From Dromiciops gliroides (Eukaryota; Chordata; Mammalia; Microbiotheria; Microbiotheriidae), in NCBI RefSeq assembly GCF_019393635.1, contig NC_057866.1, positions 121,643,897-121,707,896 of the forward strand: 64,000 nt of DNA, in the 5' to 3' direction. Of the stretch, positions 1 through 11,985 are shown piece by piece; positions within the stretch are counted from its first letter, which is position 1; each line of letters starts with the position of its first letter. The notes under the pieces are model-generated. The model saw only the letters and a list, made by a program, of their open reading frames with translations. It was not told where the DNA came from and did no database searches. The translations under genes were made by a program, and so were the position numbers.

Positions 1-544
1 CATCCCCCATCCCCCCACAACATGGGAGGCCTAGGATCCTTCCCTTAGACCTAGGAATTAGCTTTCCCTAAAGGGAGACAAAGCTGAACTCAGGACATGA
101 CCGGAATCCGTTTGGGCAGCTTCCTGGTCACCTCTAGGCACAAAAACATCTAGTCATCAGCATTCAGAGTCTCTCAGACTTCACGGATTCCTGAAAACTA
201 TAGGCATTACCCTGTCCTTCACCATACCCCGCCCTGGTAACCAGATAGCGGCCTCAGCCAGAGATGCCACTATACCCTTTGGCATATCTTTGCTGGGTCG
301 TGGCAAAATCAACCTTCTTTGAACAGTAAACTGTTGAATGACTTATAAGGGCCTCATTTCATCCCAGCATCAAACCTCAGCAGAGAGAGTGCTTTTGTTA
401 GAGCTGCCTCCCATGTCAGTCACAAAGGAGGTGCATAACTGGATCTCCTAATGCCCATTTCTACACTGACTGTCCCAAATATTCTGTTGAGGATCACAGG
501 ATTTGGACATAAAAATGGAAGGAACCCAAGAAGTCATCTGATCC

Positions 545-665
545 TAGGGCTTCGTTTTACATGTCTGGAAGTAGGATACAGACAATTTGTGACTCACCCA
601 AGGTCACACAGGAAATAAGTTTGAACCCAAGCAGCTTCGTTGAGGATCCAACATCCTGTCTACTG
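545..665 (-). mobile_element. MIR fragment
   Basis: 'gtgactcacccaaggtcaca' is a decayed CORE domain. Confidence 0.45.
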
Positions 666-1359
666 TTTGCTTCTCAAGGAGATTGTTCAGGAGCAGCTCT
701 AAGCAATGACTGATATAAAAGGGCAAGACAGGATGACCAACAAAGGCATCAGTTGACACTGATGAGCCCTGAAGGAATACTTGTTCCAGCACCACTCAGC
801 CGGTCTGGACATGTATGAAGCCTGGATGCCAGCAGGGCATGCACACAGCTGTTGTAAGGTGAGCTTGATGGGGTGATTGCCAGCAGGGTGGGAAAAGGAA
901 ATGTTTTAAAGGCACAGGGAAGGACAGCTTCAAGGCTAGAGCAGAGCTGTGGAAAACTGAGCAATGGTGATGGACAGCCCAACCAAATGAGCATGGTAAG
1001 CAGAAAAGCTGATTCTGATTTCTGAGAAGGGACAGTGTAGAGGCTACAGTGATAAGGCAGAGCTACAAACAGAAACTCGCAGCTGTGATCACAAACCAAA
1101 GGGCAGCCTTAGTTACACATTTGTCAGGCTAGTAACGCTGTCCTTAGCATCGGCCTATATGCCCTCTACCAAAATTTAGGTTGTCCCAAAAGCAGATTCA
1201 GCAGAGTGTGGAAATCAGATGAGTCAGTTGGGTCCCACTGATTCATCCTTCACATTGATTAATTGACAAGCACTGAGTAAACTGTACGATATGAACATTT
1301 GTCCCCTTCTCCATCAAAGGCCCAGGTTTGTAACCTTGGAGATACCTCTGAATCTTCAT

Positions 1360-1640
1360 TTTCCCTCATTCTCCCACATCCAATTAATTGCTTTCCACAT
1401 CTCTCTTATCAGTCTCATTCTTTCTATCCACAATCACCATCCCAGTCCAGAGCCTTAACATCTCTCAGGTAGGTGTTACTGTCATAGCCTTTTCTATCTA
1501 CCTATTTCCTTTCTAAGTTCCTTCCCTTCCAATTTCTTCCTTTCAAATCTAGACTGCATGATCACCAAAGTCATCTTAAGACTTAATAGTGGCATTCTGT
1601 CCTAAAACCTTCAGTAATTTCACCATTGTCTAAAGGATAA
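1360..1640 (-). mobile_element. L2-like fragment
   Basis: Resembles the old L2-type sequence 'cttcagtaatttcaccattg' / 'ggataaaatacatgctac' seen at 38940-39010. Strongly diverged; orientation and ends uncertain. Confidence 0.4.
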
Positions 1641-1650
1641 AATACATGCT

Positions 1651-1711
1651 ACTGTGGTGAGTGGGATAGTGAATAAAATTACAGAGGTGCCAAAGGTTTT
1701 CCTTGTAGCAT
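1651..1711 (+). repeat. ~60-bp direct repeat, copy 1
   Basis: 'gatagtgaataaaattacag' and 'aggtgccaaaggttttcctt' resemble 2830-2876 ('gatagtgaatcaattacaga', 'accttgctgc'). The two copies sit 1.2 kb apart with an L1 3' end between them; they may be the two ends of an unclassified repeat. Confidence 0.5.
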
Positions 1712-2080
1712 CGAGGGCTCAGTTAAAGTTATGTAACAAATATGTAGTGGACTCAACGAGCATGATTTCATGATTTTCTCCAGTGTTTATTTTTGTTTAG
1801 TAATAAGTAAGAGTAAAGGCAAAGGATGGTTGCCGTGATCCATGGCCAAGGATGCCATAAACAGGAAGAGATGGAACATTAGTGAGAGAACAGAGATTAA
1901 AGAGACAATCTGCTCCAGAAAATGGGATCAAGACTGCATGTGAAAGGGCTTGGCTTGACAAGGAGCAGAGTGACCTCTTTGTGAGAAACAGGAGGAGATA
2001 GATGGGGAAGACACTCGAGTGAAATTAGATGAGTAAGAGGGGGAAAGAGTGCTCTCGCATGCCAAAAAAAAAAGAAAAAA

Positions 2081-2622
2081 AGACCTATTTGTACAAAAAT
2101 GTTTATAGCAGCTCTTTTTGTGGTGGCTAAGAACTGGAAGTCAAAGGAATAACCATCAGTTGGGGAATGGCTAAAGAAGTTGTGGCATATGATTATAATG
2201 GAATATTATTGTGCTTTAAGAAATGACAAGCAGGATGATTTCAGAAAGGCCTGGAAGGACTTATATGAATTGATGTATAGTGAAGTGAGCAGAACCAAGA
2301 GAATGTTATGCACAGTGACAGCAATATTGTTCAGTGAAGAACTGTGAATGACAACTAATGATGAAGCATATTATCCACCTCCAAAGAAAGAACTGATATT
2401 GACTGAACACAAACTGAAACATGCTGTTTTTTTACTTTATTTCTTCCATTTTTTTTCTTTTGGGTTTTCTTGTACAAAATGACTAACAGAGTAATATTTT
2501 ACATAATTGCACATGTATAACCTATATTTAATTGCTTACTGACTCAGGAAGTAGAAAGGGGAGGGAGGGAAGGAGGGATAGAACTTGGAACTCAAAACTT
2601 TAAATAAAAAATGTTTATTTTC
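2081..2622 (+). mobile_element. L1 3' end, 5'-truncated
   Basis: The stretch from 'tttgtacaaaaatgtttata' through 'gttggggaatggctaaagaa' to an A-rich end is the marsupial L1 3' terminal region, recurring at several other places in this window (for example 53599-54479). An AGAGAC simple repeat follows the tail. Confidence 0.8.
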
Positions 2623-2824
2623 CAAAAAAGAGACAGAGAGAGAGAGACAAAGAGACAGAAAGACAGAGAGACAGAGAGAAATAGAACATGCTCTTGGTGA
2701 GTGGCCTCAAATTTGTTTTATGAAATATATGACAAGATTCTCAACTGGGCAGGCATGGGGGAAGGAAAAGAGATGCCTAACACAGAAGGTTTTAGGAGGG
2801 ATGTAAAGGTTTGGAAAATCTGCT

Positions 2825-2881
2825 TCGGGAGTGAGATAGTGAATCAATTACAGAGGTGTAAACCGATTACCTTGCTGCAGT
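2825..2881 (+). repeat. ~60-bp direct repeat, copy 2
   Basis: Partner of 1651-1711; see there. L2-like sequence resumes after it. Confidence 0.5.
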
Positions 2882-2889
2882 CATCACCA

Positions 2890-3330
2890 TAACAGGATAT
2901 ATACTAGTTTCCTAATTGGTCTCCCAGTACCCAGTCTCTGCCTTCTACAACCTACCCATCAGAGAGCTGCCACAATCTTCTTCTTGATTAATAGGTCTTG
3001 CCATTTTGCTCCAGGGCTCAGAAACCTCCACAAACTCCTTAGAACTTGGCATTTAAGGTTTTCCACAGTCTGACTCCAAACCACCTTCCCAACCAAATTC
3101 TACTTTCCTCAACATTGCATTAGCTGCTCTCCACGCTTGTCATAACAATTATCCTTATACATTTGAACCAACCTTCCCCCATGCCTGAAATGGACCCCTG
3201 ACTCCTCACCTACATCTTTCAAGGTTGCTCATTTTTCATACAAGATCAGCTAAGATGTCGCCTCCTCCCTGTATCCCTCCCTGGTCCACACAACTGTTAG
3301 CACTCACCACTCCAAACTCTCCTAAAATAC
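2890..3330 (-). mobile_element. L2-like fragment
   Basis: 'ctccacaaactccttagaac', 'ggcatttaaggttttccaca' and 'catgcctgaaatggacccct' follow the order of an L2 3' region as at 38700-39420. Confidence 0.5.
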
Positions 3331-3334
3331 TTGG

Positions 3335-4300
3335 TCTTAATTCTCCATTGCTCCCTCCCTTTTTCAATCAGACCTGTGGATTTCAACAGTGTAGGGAATT
3401 CTGAAATGAATAAACTCCCTCCACAATTCAGATCAGCAGCTGTTCCTCATCTTAAGAGTCTAAGAGAAAATAGGCTGCATCAGAGCTATGATAGCCCAAG
3501 TCAAAAGCAGATTCAAAGTTTGAGAATGCAATAAGCGCTCATGGAACATAAAATCTGCAATTAAAAAACACTCTACAAAATAAAATAAGAAATTAAAATA
3601 GTCAATTAAAAAGAATATAAGGTTAAAAAGAAAAAACCTCATCTTCCCCTGCCAAATCACCCTGTGTCTTATAGAGGTTTTGTTTTCCTTTCTTTTTCAG
3701 TGGGAATTGAGGGAGTATTGGGGAAAGGCAAAATGTCATTGATTGAAAAAAATTGAATTAAAAAAATTTTTTAATAACCATTCTATATTTTATTGTTAAG
3801 ACAGAAATTTCATGGAAACAAAATTCCCTCCCCCCCCCCAATCCAACTCTGCTAAGGAAGTTAATTAAAAAAAAAATTCTAAAGAAGAATTGGCTCTTTT
3901 CTGGGGTTTTGAAGAAAGGAAATAAAAGACAGGGCAAACAGAATATACTAACCTAGAAATGAAGAAGGAATAGTATTTGTTATTTCTTATAATTACAGTA
4001 CATGAGAAGGAAAATATACAAAAATAAGAAGGGGTAGGGCAGTTGGCATTAGATGAACCTGACTCTCACCTGGAACAGACCGTAAGGGTTGAATGCACAT
4101 ACATACAGTTTGTTGTATCAAACTCACCTGGGGGAAAAAATCTGGGGGAGAAAGGAAATGTGATAATAGAGAACTTAATACAAGAGAGGATATGTTCCTA
4201 AGACCAATAAACTTTCTGATGCAGAAAAAGGAAGAGGTAGGGATGAGGATGCAGAATAAAGAAAATTTTAAAACTACAATATGGGGGTGAGGGAGGGGGC
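3335..4300. other. CORIN intron 1, no gene recognised
   Basis: AT-rich sequence with short homopolymers; the small open frames here have no composition or motif support. Confidence 0.5.
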
Positions 4301-4309
4301 TTAGATTAC

Positions 4310-4860
4310 CTTAGACAATGAGAGAATGGCAAAAAAATGTAGTATATTAATACAATGGAATGTTATTGCTTCATGAACAATGTCAAAAAGATGATTCTAA
4401 AGAATCCTGGTTAATATGAACTGATTCAGAGTCAAATGAGCAGAACCAGGAGAACAATTTGTACAAGGGCAGCAACACTTATGAAAAACAACTTTGAGAC
4501 TTGAGTGTCAATCAGTATAATGACATGACGATTCATGCTACCCATCTGACAGAGGGGACAGACACCAAGTGCAAATAGTGATACCTTTTTAAAAATAAAA
4601 TAAAATGGGGCAACTAGGTGGTGCAGTGGATAGCGCACCAGCCTTGGAGTCAGAAGTACCTGAGTTCAAATCTGACCTCAGACACTTAACACTTATTAGC
4701 TGTGTGACCCTGGGCAAGTCACTTAACCCCAATTGCCTCACTAAAAAAAAATAAAATAAAATAAAATCCACTGTGTGGATTTATTTTGCTTGACTAATTT
4801 TATACAATGTATTTTTTCTCCTTTTTAAATTGGAGGAGATAGCAATCCAGTCATTATGGG
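4310..4860 (+). mobile_element. L1 3' fragment, older subfamily, interrupted by a SINE
   Basis: The sequence is like other L1 3' ends here ('aatggaatgttattgcttca', 'agcagaaccaggagaacaat') but more diverged. A SINE at 4607-4767 is inserted in it, flanked by AAAATAAAAT copies. Ends are approximate. Confidence 0.65.
4607..4767 (+). mobile_element. CORE-SINE, full length
   Basis: Begins ggggcaactaggtgg, has the MIR-like core and an A-rich tail; inserted in an L1 3' fragment. Confidence 0.9.
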
Positions 4861-5307
4861 GAAAAGAAAAGCATTAAAACAATCTCTAAAGCACAGAAGG
4901 AAGTTCAGAAGGAAACATAGACAAGGAGAGTTTTTAAAGTAATTTATATTATTTATTATGTACTTTTTTTAAAGCAAATGGTGTGAAATGAAGATTCAAA
5001 GTTTCAGAGAGAATCCTCTTTTTGTTCCACAGTATATGTAGAAATGTTCTTTTCTTTAGTGTGTAAATTTAAAAAAATTTTTTTTTACAAAGAAAGAGTA
5101 ATACAATATCCCCTCCCCCCCAAAATGAGAGGATTGACCTAGACAGCCTATGAGGTTACTTGAAGTGCTAGACCTCAAGGCATGTGATCCCATGATCAAG
5201 AAATATGACCATATCAGTAAACAAAGAACACAAAAGACTCTCTCTCTCCCTCCTTCTCCCCCCTCCTTTACCCCTGACAGAGAGGATGGAGAGGGGATGG
5301 TGAGAAG

Positions 5308-5309
<2 letters not shown>

Positions 5310-5352
<43 letters not shown>

Positions 5353-5381
5353 CATATATACATACACACACACACACACAG
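5310..5381. repeat. (TG)n-(TATACATATA)-(CA)n palindromic microsatellite
   Basis: About 20 TG units run into TATACATATATACATA and then about nine CA units, so the two arms are complementary. Confidence 0.9.
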
Positions 5382-5399
5382 ATAAAAACAATGAACTTT

Positions 5400-5821
5400 G
5401 CCTCAGTTAGTTCAGTTGTTTTACCCATCATGTCCAACTCTTCATGACCTCATTTTGGGGTTTTCTTGGCAAAGATAGTGGAGTGTTTTATCATTTCCTT
5501 TTCTAGTTCATTTTTGGGGGGTGGGACAATGAGGGTTAAATGACTTGCCCAGGGTCACACAGCTAGTTAAGTGTCAAGTGTCTGAGGCTGGATTTGGACT
5601 CAGGTCCTTCTGAATCCAGGGCTGATGCTTTATCCACTGCGCCACCTAGCTGCCCCTCCAGTTCATTTTTACAAGTGAGGAATTAAAGCAAACAAGGTTA
5701 AGTGACCTGCCCAGGGTCACACAGCTAGTAAGGGTCTGAGGCCAAATTTGATCTCAGAAAGAGGAGTCTTCCTGGCCCCAGGCCTGGCACTCTATCCATT
5801 GCACCACCTAGCTGCCCCTTG
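5400..5821 (-). mobile_element. Longer, older CORE-SINE subfamily, split by a younger SINE
   Basis: The parts 5400-5514 ('tgtccaactcttcatgacct', 'gggttttcttggcaaagata') and 5657-5821 (core and 'gcaccacctagctgcc') form one element of a second, longer subfamily. Confidence 0.7.
5515..5656 (-). mobile_element. CORE-SINE nested in an older CORE-SINE
   Basis: Reverse copy ending 'gccacctagctgcccc'; flanked by CTAGTTCATTTTT and CCAGTTCATTTTT. Confidence 0.9.
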
Positions 5822-6530
5822 GTTACAGTTTTTTAGAACTTATATTAAATTTAACATGATAGTTGGTGGGGGGGAGGAAATCCAACTCTCTTCCCATCCA
5901 CAAATTTCTGTACTTTAAACATTTCATAATCAATTAATGATTTAGAAAATGATCCAGGCATTTGCCGCAAATGATCTGGTCAGTCTGACCAGATCTAGCC
6001 CACATAACTATAAGCTATGGAAAAGTGAGGCCTTTTTGATGGCATATTCAAAACAAAAGGTTTCAAGTCACATTTATAACAGCAACATTTCTAAAGCAAA
6101 GCATTACCCTAGGCTCTATGACCTGTACAAAAATGAAAGAACCCATCTCTATCCTCAAGGGAACTTATATCTCAATAGATGAGTTGACACATACAAATAA
6201 CTGTAATACATCATAGATATTAAAACTTTTGACATGTTACAATTGCTTTAGAGAAATTGAAGACAGCTCTATGTCCCTGATTGGACTCTTTCCTAAGTTA
6301 AAACAGACTGTGTTCACAGTGGCATGGGGTAAATGCTTTCCAGAGCAGATGCTCACATAACAACCAGATCTCCTGACTTGGAATGAATAGCTCTGGTAGG
6401 TCTCTGTACTTTCTCTAACATCTCCTCTTCCTCTTCTTTTCAGACTCCACATTAGTCCTTTTCAGTTCTTCCTCTTTCTTTTCACAGGATGAGAACTGAT
6501 CCTGTGATCTCACTAATAAAAAGAACTCCC

Positions 6531-6671
6531 GGGGGCAGCTAGGTGGCACAGTGGCTAAAGCACCAAGCCTGGAATTCAGGAGTTCCCGAGTTCAAATCCA
6601 GCCTCAGACACTTAACACTTACTAGCTGTGTGACCCTGGGCAAGTCACTTAACCCCAATTGCCTCACTAAA
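6531..6671 (+). mobile_element. CORE-SINE, full length
   Basis: Starts gggggcagctaggtggcaca; flanked by AAAAGAACTCCC copies. Confidence 0.9.
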
Positions 6672-6889
6672 AAAAAAAAAAGAACTCCCAAATAAGGGAA
6701 ATCCCTCCATCAGTACCAATTGCCATTTTCACTGAGATTTGTCCTCTCGTCCAGTTGCCTGGAGCAGGGGGACATTAAATGAGACGCCGGGTTCCCACAA
6801 TCAGTATGAGTACGATATGGGACTCAAACCCAATCTCTCCGACTCCAAGACCAGCTCTCTATCCACTACATCAGTCTATGTCTCTCTTT

Positions 6890-7060
6890 GTTTTATAGGT
6901 CCAAAGATTTAGAGCTGGGAGGAAGCTTTACAAACCACTTGTTTTGTCTATGAGGAAACTGAGGCCCAGGGAGGTTGTGACTTGCCTAAAGTCACACACA
7001 GATAAGTGGTAGAACAAGGAACCCAGATCCTCTGATCCCAAATGCACCATTCTTTCTATT
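6890..7060 (-). mobile_element. MIR
   Basis: 'gaggaaactgaggcccaggg' and 'ttgcctaaagtcacacacag' are the MIR core in reverse. Confidence 0.6.
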
Positions 7061-7380
7061 TCTCTCATTCCTTGTGTAATTGATTGGGGGGGGGGGGAAT
7101 GGGAGGAAGCACGTAGCTCCTGACATAGCATCTCTCCATATGGAGAGGGTCGAGAGCACGCTTCCAGGAGACGTGTGCTAACATCTAAGGGATGTGCCTT
7201 GGACAGAATGTGGACAACATAGACATTCTTGTACTGGCTGGCTAAGCACACAATTAGGGAAGGGGGGGGGGTTGATGAGGAGGCATTTAAAATGTCTTAG
7301 TCTCCCATCATTTTCTTTTGCTTCATTAAATCTTGGAAGATCAAAGCAACTCACTCATTGTATCTAGTGAGAGAATATAT

Positions 7381-7537
7381 GGGGGAAGCTAGGTGGCGCA
7401 GTGGATAGAGCACTGGCCCTAGATTCAGGAGGACCCCAGTTCAAATGTTAGCTCAGACACTTGACACTTACTAGCTGTTGTGACCCTGGGCAAGTCACTT
7501 AACCCAATTGCCCCACCAAAAAAAAAAAAGAGAGAGA
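7381..7537 (+). mobile_element. CORE-SINE
   Basis: 'gaagctaggtggcgcagtgg' to an A-rich tail; flanked by GAGAGAATATATG copies. Confidence 0.9.
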
Positions 7538-8235
7538 GAGAGAGAGAATATATGATAAGGGGAAGGACCTGGGGCCTTTTCCTTCCTTAGGGCCATTCAT
7601 CTCGATGAAAAGCACTTGGTCCCTCAACACAGGCAGTGGAGTCTCTAACCTCGGAAGTTCTGGATAGTTGGGAAAGTGAGTCACAGGAATCTAGGGGTTA
7701 GAATCCACAGGTTTGGGGCCAGCACAGCATCAATAGGTTGAAGACCAAGGAGTAATCTCCGAGAGTGACATTCAAGACCCAGGCCACAGTAATGGAGTCA
7801 TGACTCATTACCCAGTTGTCATGATGCATTTGGACTTGGTAGGAGCCCAGTCCAGTTCTGAGTCTATTCTCCACCCCACCAGAAGTGGGGTTGGGAGATA
7901 GTATATCCTCTAATGCAAGAGCCACAGTCCTTGAGCTATTTGGATTTGAGATTGAGAGATCTTGGTCTGAACAAAACCACAACAATATAAGTGAGCATGG
8001 TTTGTAAATCTAACAGATTCTAAATACAGTATTTGTGATTCTATGAGCTAAAACTTCCATCAATTCCCTCAATCTGGGCTCTTTAAAAAAAAATTAAGAA
8101 TTTTGGCTTATTCTTTAAGATGTCTAAAAAAAAAACACAAAAAAAACCCTTTTCTTGCAGCCTGTCCAGTGTAGTGTCATTGCAATTAGCTTCCTCCTGC
8201 ATTCATAACCCAAAAAGGTATAAAAGCAATTACAA

Positions 8236-8262
8236 GGAGCAGCTAGGTGGTGTAGTGGCATT
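8236..8262 (+). mobile_element. CORE-SINE 5' scrap
   Basis: Only 'gagcagctaggtggtgtagt' remains; the core and tail are missing. Confidence 0.5.
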
Positions 8263-8431
8263 TCTTTACACAGTTAATAGTTTGCAATTCTTTTTTGAAG
8301 AGCTATTTGTTTAAATCCTTTGGCTACTTATGTGTTGGGAGAATTTCTCAGAAGAGTTTGGTATCTAAGATAAACATGTATGTATATGTAATAGACACAG
8401 ATATAAAAAAAATTCCCCAACACACAATACC

Positions 8432-8725
8432 TTGTTGGTGGAGCTTTGCATCAGTACTATTTTTCCATTGCAATGGAAAGCAATGGAACTATGCAAATAA
8501 GGTGGCTAAAATGTCTGCACCTTTTGACCCAGAGATTCTACTATTAGGCTTATCCCCTGCGTATATTTTCAGTCTTTTCTGCTATATGGATCAGCTATGC
8601 CAATTTTTTCCCCTTTTTGTTTTTGTCTTTTAAGATATTGTTTGTTATATGGGACTGCTCTCTGGAAAAGGAAGGAACACTGGGGAAAACTATAACCAGT
8701 TACATCAATAATAACTTGTTTTAAG
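8432..8725 (+). mobile_element. L1 ORF2 3' fragment, decayed
   Basis: Matches the piece of L1 around 'gttggtggagct' and 'tttgacccagagattctact' seen intact at 53690-53770, with many indels. Ends approximate. Confidence 0.55.
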
Positions 8726-8884
8726 TTTAAAAAAAAAGAAATTCACTTTCTCTACAGATTAGCTTTCGTTTCCTCGTTTGACAAAGTAAAATGAAGAGGA
8801 CTTGTTCAAGAATGATGCTTAACATATTCCTAGGCCTGTAATAGGCACTCATATCATGATAGATAAGAAAATATCTCCTTAAGA

Positions 8885-9235
8885 AAGCATCAGAATGACG
8901 TATAGTGAAGTGAGCAAAACCAAGAGAACATTGTGCACAGAGACAGCAATATTGTTTGATGAAGAACTGCGAATAACTTGACTATTCTCAACAATGCAAT
9001 GATCCAAGACAATCCCAAAGGACTATTGATGAAACATACTATCCACCTCCAAAGACAGAACTGACACTGATGGAACAGTCTGAAGGGTGCTATTTTTCAC
9101 TTTCTTTCATTTTTTTCTTTTAAAAAAGTGTTCTTGCACAAAATGACAACTATGGTAATACTTTGTATAATCATACATGTATAACCCATATCTGATTGGA
9201 ACCCCAAACTATAACAATGTTTATTACATTAAAAA
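8885..9235 (+). mobile_element. L1 3' end fragment
   Basis: Contains 'gtgaagtgagcaaaaccaag', 'caatgatccaagacaatccc' and the typical 'catgtataacccatatctga' tail of the same L1 family. Confidence 0.75.
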
Positions 9236-9374
9236 AGTGTCAGCTCTGCAGATTCAGAATTCATCTAACAGAAAAGGGGTTCCTGATCTCTAAACACCAA
9301 TTCTCATTCCTCCACATAGCGAGGGTGGGTTTTTTTGTTTTATTTTGTTTGAGGGTTAGGGGTTAGGAGGAAAT

Positions 9375-9575
9375 ACAGTATAAGGGGTAAAATGCTAGAT
9401 TTGGAGTCACGAAGACTTGGGTTAAAATTCCACCAGAGATACTAGCTTTGTGAACCAAGACAAATCACTCGACTTCTCTGTTCCCCAGTTTCCTCATCTG
9501 TTAGATAAAGGGCTTGTACTTGATAGCTTCTAAGAGGCTTCTAGTTCTAATAGCTAAGATCTATGACACTAAGGA
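9375..9575 (+). mobile_element. MIR
   Basis: 'ggagtcacgaagacttgggt' through 'tttcctcatctgttagataa' follows MIR order. Confidence 0.6.
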
Positions 9576-10129
9576 GAAAAAGGTAGAGCATTGAAAAGGA
9601 TGGCTGTCTTGGAATCAAAAAACGAACTCAAACCCCAGTTTTGCCATCCCCTAAAGCAAGTCAAGAGGTTACAGACTAAGAGCAATAATAACCTGACTCA
9701 AGCCATTCTAAAATGCAAACTGGGAGAAGGGGAGGGACAAATAGTGGAAGATTAAGTGGGCCGGCATTATCCATTCTACCTTAATAATGGTTTTAGCTTT
9801 AAAAATACATCTCTCCAGGAGAGTCTTTAGCCAACAAAAAAGAAAGAAAACATCACTTCTCTGGGATTCAAAGTTCATCTGTTTTCTCAAAAAAACTTTC
9901 CTAAGACAGTTCAAGATAATTAGTGTAGAGAAAGTACTCCCAGGGTGTATCTTGGCAGAGTTTTTACCACAAACCTACATGGTAACCAGCTTTTATGATC
10001 ACTAGTATTTAAGAAATTATCAGATTTAGGTTTGTTGGAAGGTTTTTTTAAATTATTATTATTATTATTAATTATTATTATTACAAAATGAGCCTCTTCT
10101 TCCCTTCTGGTGATCCGGGCAAACCAGAG

Positions 10130-10275
10130 ATTATGGCATTTAGGAGCTGGAAGGGCCTGCTGAAATCATTTAGTCCAGTCTTCTCAATTTACAAATAAAC
10201 AGAGGTAGAGAAAGGTGAACTGCCTTTCCAAGAGTCCACACCAGTTGGCGATCCAGCCAGGACCCAGCTTTTGTT
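10130..10275 (-). mobile_element. MIR-like fragment
   Basis: 'agctggaagggcctgctgaa' and 'gaactgcctttccaagagtc' resemble a decayed reverse MIR. Confidence 0.5.
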
Positions 10276-10739
10276 AGTGTGACATTTAAATTGTTAACTA
10301 TCAAGGGACTGGTGGTACCTTAGCTTTCTGGAAAAAAAAAAAAAAAAAAGTCCCTTCGGGAAACGAATGTTTGTTTAACAGTAAACAGAAACGCAATTTA
10401 CTTGTTTCGGAGAAACGTATGCTACCTCTCCACGGGAAAAAAAATTAAAAAAGAAAGAAAGAAAAAGAAAGAAACGACACCATCAGTTCTTGTGAGGACA
10501 ATGCACTGGACTCTAGAGATTAAAAACTAAATTCAGTGTTTGAAAAGTCCTTGAATTCCAAGGACCTCAACTAAGGTTTGGACCTTTCACAAATTCGCAC
10601 ACTTTAAAAGAAAAAAAAGTGATTTAGAACCCTTTCCTGCTTACTGGGGATCCCTGGCTGAGCAGTGCTGCAGAAGAGCAAGCAAGGAGCTAAGAAAGGG
10701 AACCCAGCTTCCCCGCCCCGCCCCCCCACACTCCAAACA

Positions 10740-10838
10740 CACACAGTCTCTGTGTCTCTGCCTGTCTCTCCCTCCCTCTGTCTCTGCCTCTCCGTGTATG
10801 TGTCTCCCCCTCCCCCACCCCTCTCTCCCCCTCCCTCC

Positions 10839-10887
<49 letters not shown>

Positions 10888-11985
10888 CCTCCCCTCCCTC
10901 TGTCTCTCTCTCCCACTCTCCCCCCTCCCTCTGTCTCTCACTCTCCCCCCTCCCTCCCTGTCTCCCCCTCCCTCCCTCTGTCTCCCCCTCCCTCCCTCTG
11001 TCTCTCTCACACTCTCCCCCTCCTTCCCTCTGTCTCTCACACTCTCCCCCTCCCTCCCTCTGTCTCTCTCACACTCTCCCCCTCCCTCCCTCCCTCTCTC
11101 TCCCTCTCTCCCCCTCCCTCCCTCCCTCTGTCTGTCTGTCTCCCTCTCTCCCTCCTTCTGTCTGTCTGTCTGTCTCCCTCTCTCCCCCTCCCTCCCTCCT
11201 TCTGTCTCTTTCTCTCTCCCCCTCCCTCCCTCTGTCTCTCTCCCACTCTTCCCCTCCCTCCCTGTCTGTCTGTCTCTGTCTCTGTCTCTGTCTCTCTCCC
11301 CCTCCCTCCCTGTCTCTCTCACACTCTCCCCCTCCCTCTGTCTCTCTCACACTCTCCCCCTCCCTCCCTCCCTCTGTCTGTGTCTCTCTCTCCCCCTCCC
11401 TCCCTGTCTGTCTCTCCCCCTCCCTCTCTTTCCCCCTCCCTCCTTCTCTTTCCTCCTCCCTCCCTCTCCCCCTCCCTCCCTCCCTCTCTCACACTCTCCC
11501 CCCTCCCTCCCTCTGTCTGTCTCTCACACTCTCCCCCCTCCCTCCCTCTGTCTCTCTCACACTCTCCCCCCCTCCCTCCCTCTGTCTCTCTCACACTCTC
11601 CCCCCCTCCCTCCCTCTGTCTCTCTCACACTCTCCCCCCCTCCCTCCCTCTGTCTGTCTCTCTCACATTCCCCCCCTCCCTCCCTCTGTCTGTCTCTCTC
11701 ACACTCCCCCCCTCCCTCCCTATCTGTCTCTCTCACACTCTCCCCCTCTCCGTCTCTGTCTCTCCCCCCTCCATCTGTCTCTCCCTCCCTGTCTCTGTCT
11801 CTCTCCCCCCTTCCTTCCCTCTCCCCCTTCTCTCCCTCTCCCCCTTCTCTCCCCCCTTCCCTCCCTCCCCCTCCCTCCTCTCTCCCCCTTCCTCCTCTCT
11901 CCCCCTTCCTCCCCCTCCCTCCCCCTCCCCCTGTGTCTCTCCCCCTCCATGTGTGTCTCTCTCTCCCCCTCCATGTGTCTCTGCC
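10740..11985. repeat. Polypyrimidine minisatellite (TCTCC-rich), 1.2 kb, in CORIN intron 1
   Basis: The plus strand is nearly pure C and T for over 1.2 kb. It starts as (CT)n and becomes an irregular array of units of roughly 30-40 bp such as 'tctctcacactctccccc' followed by 'tccctccctctg'. The long open frames through it are by-products of the lack of A on one strand and are not genes. The CORIN transcript would carry the purine-rich complement. Confidence 0.92.

Noticed and set aside
7381..7537. tRNA-like 5' parts of the SINEs as tRNA genes
   Set aside because: They retain A/B-box-like words but no cloverleaf acceptor pairing, and continue into the MIR-like core and A-rich tail.
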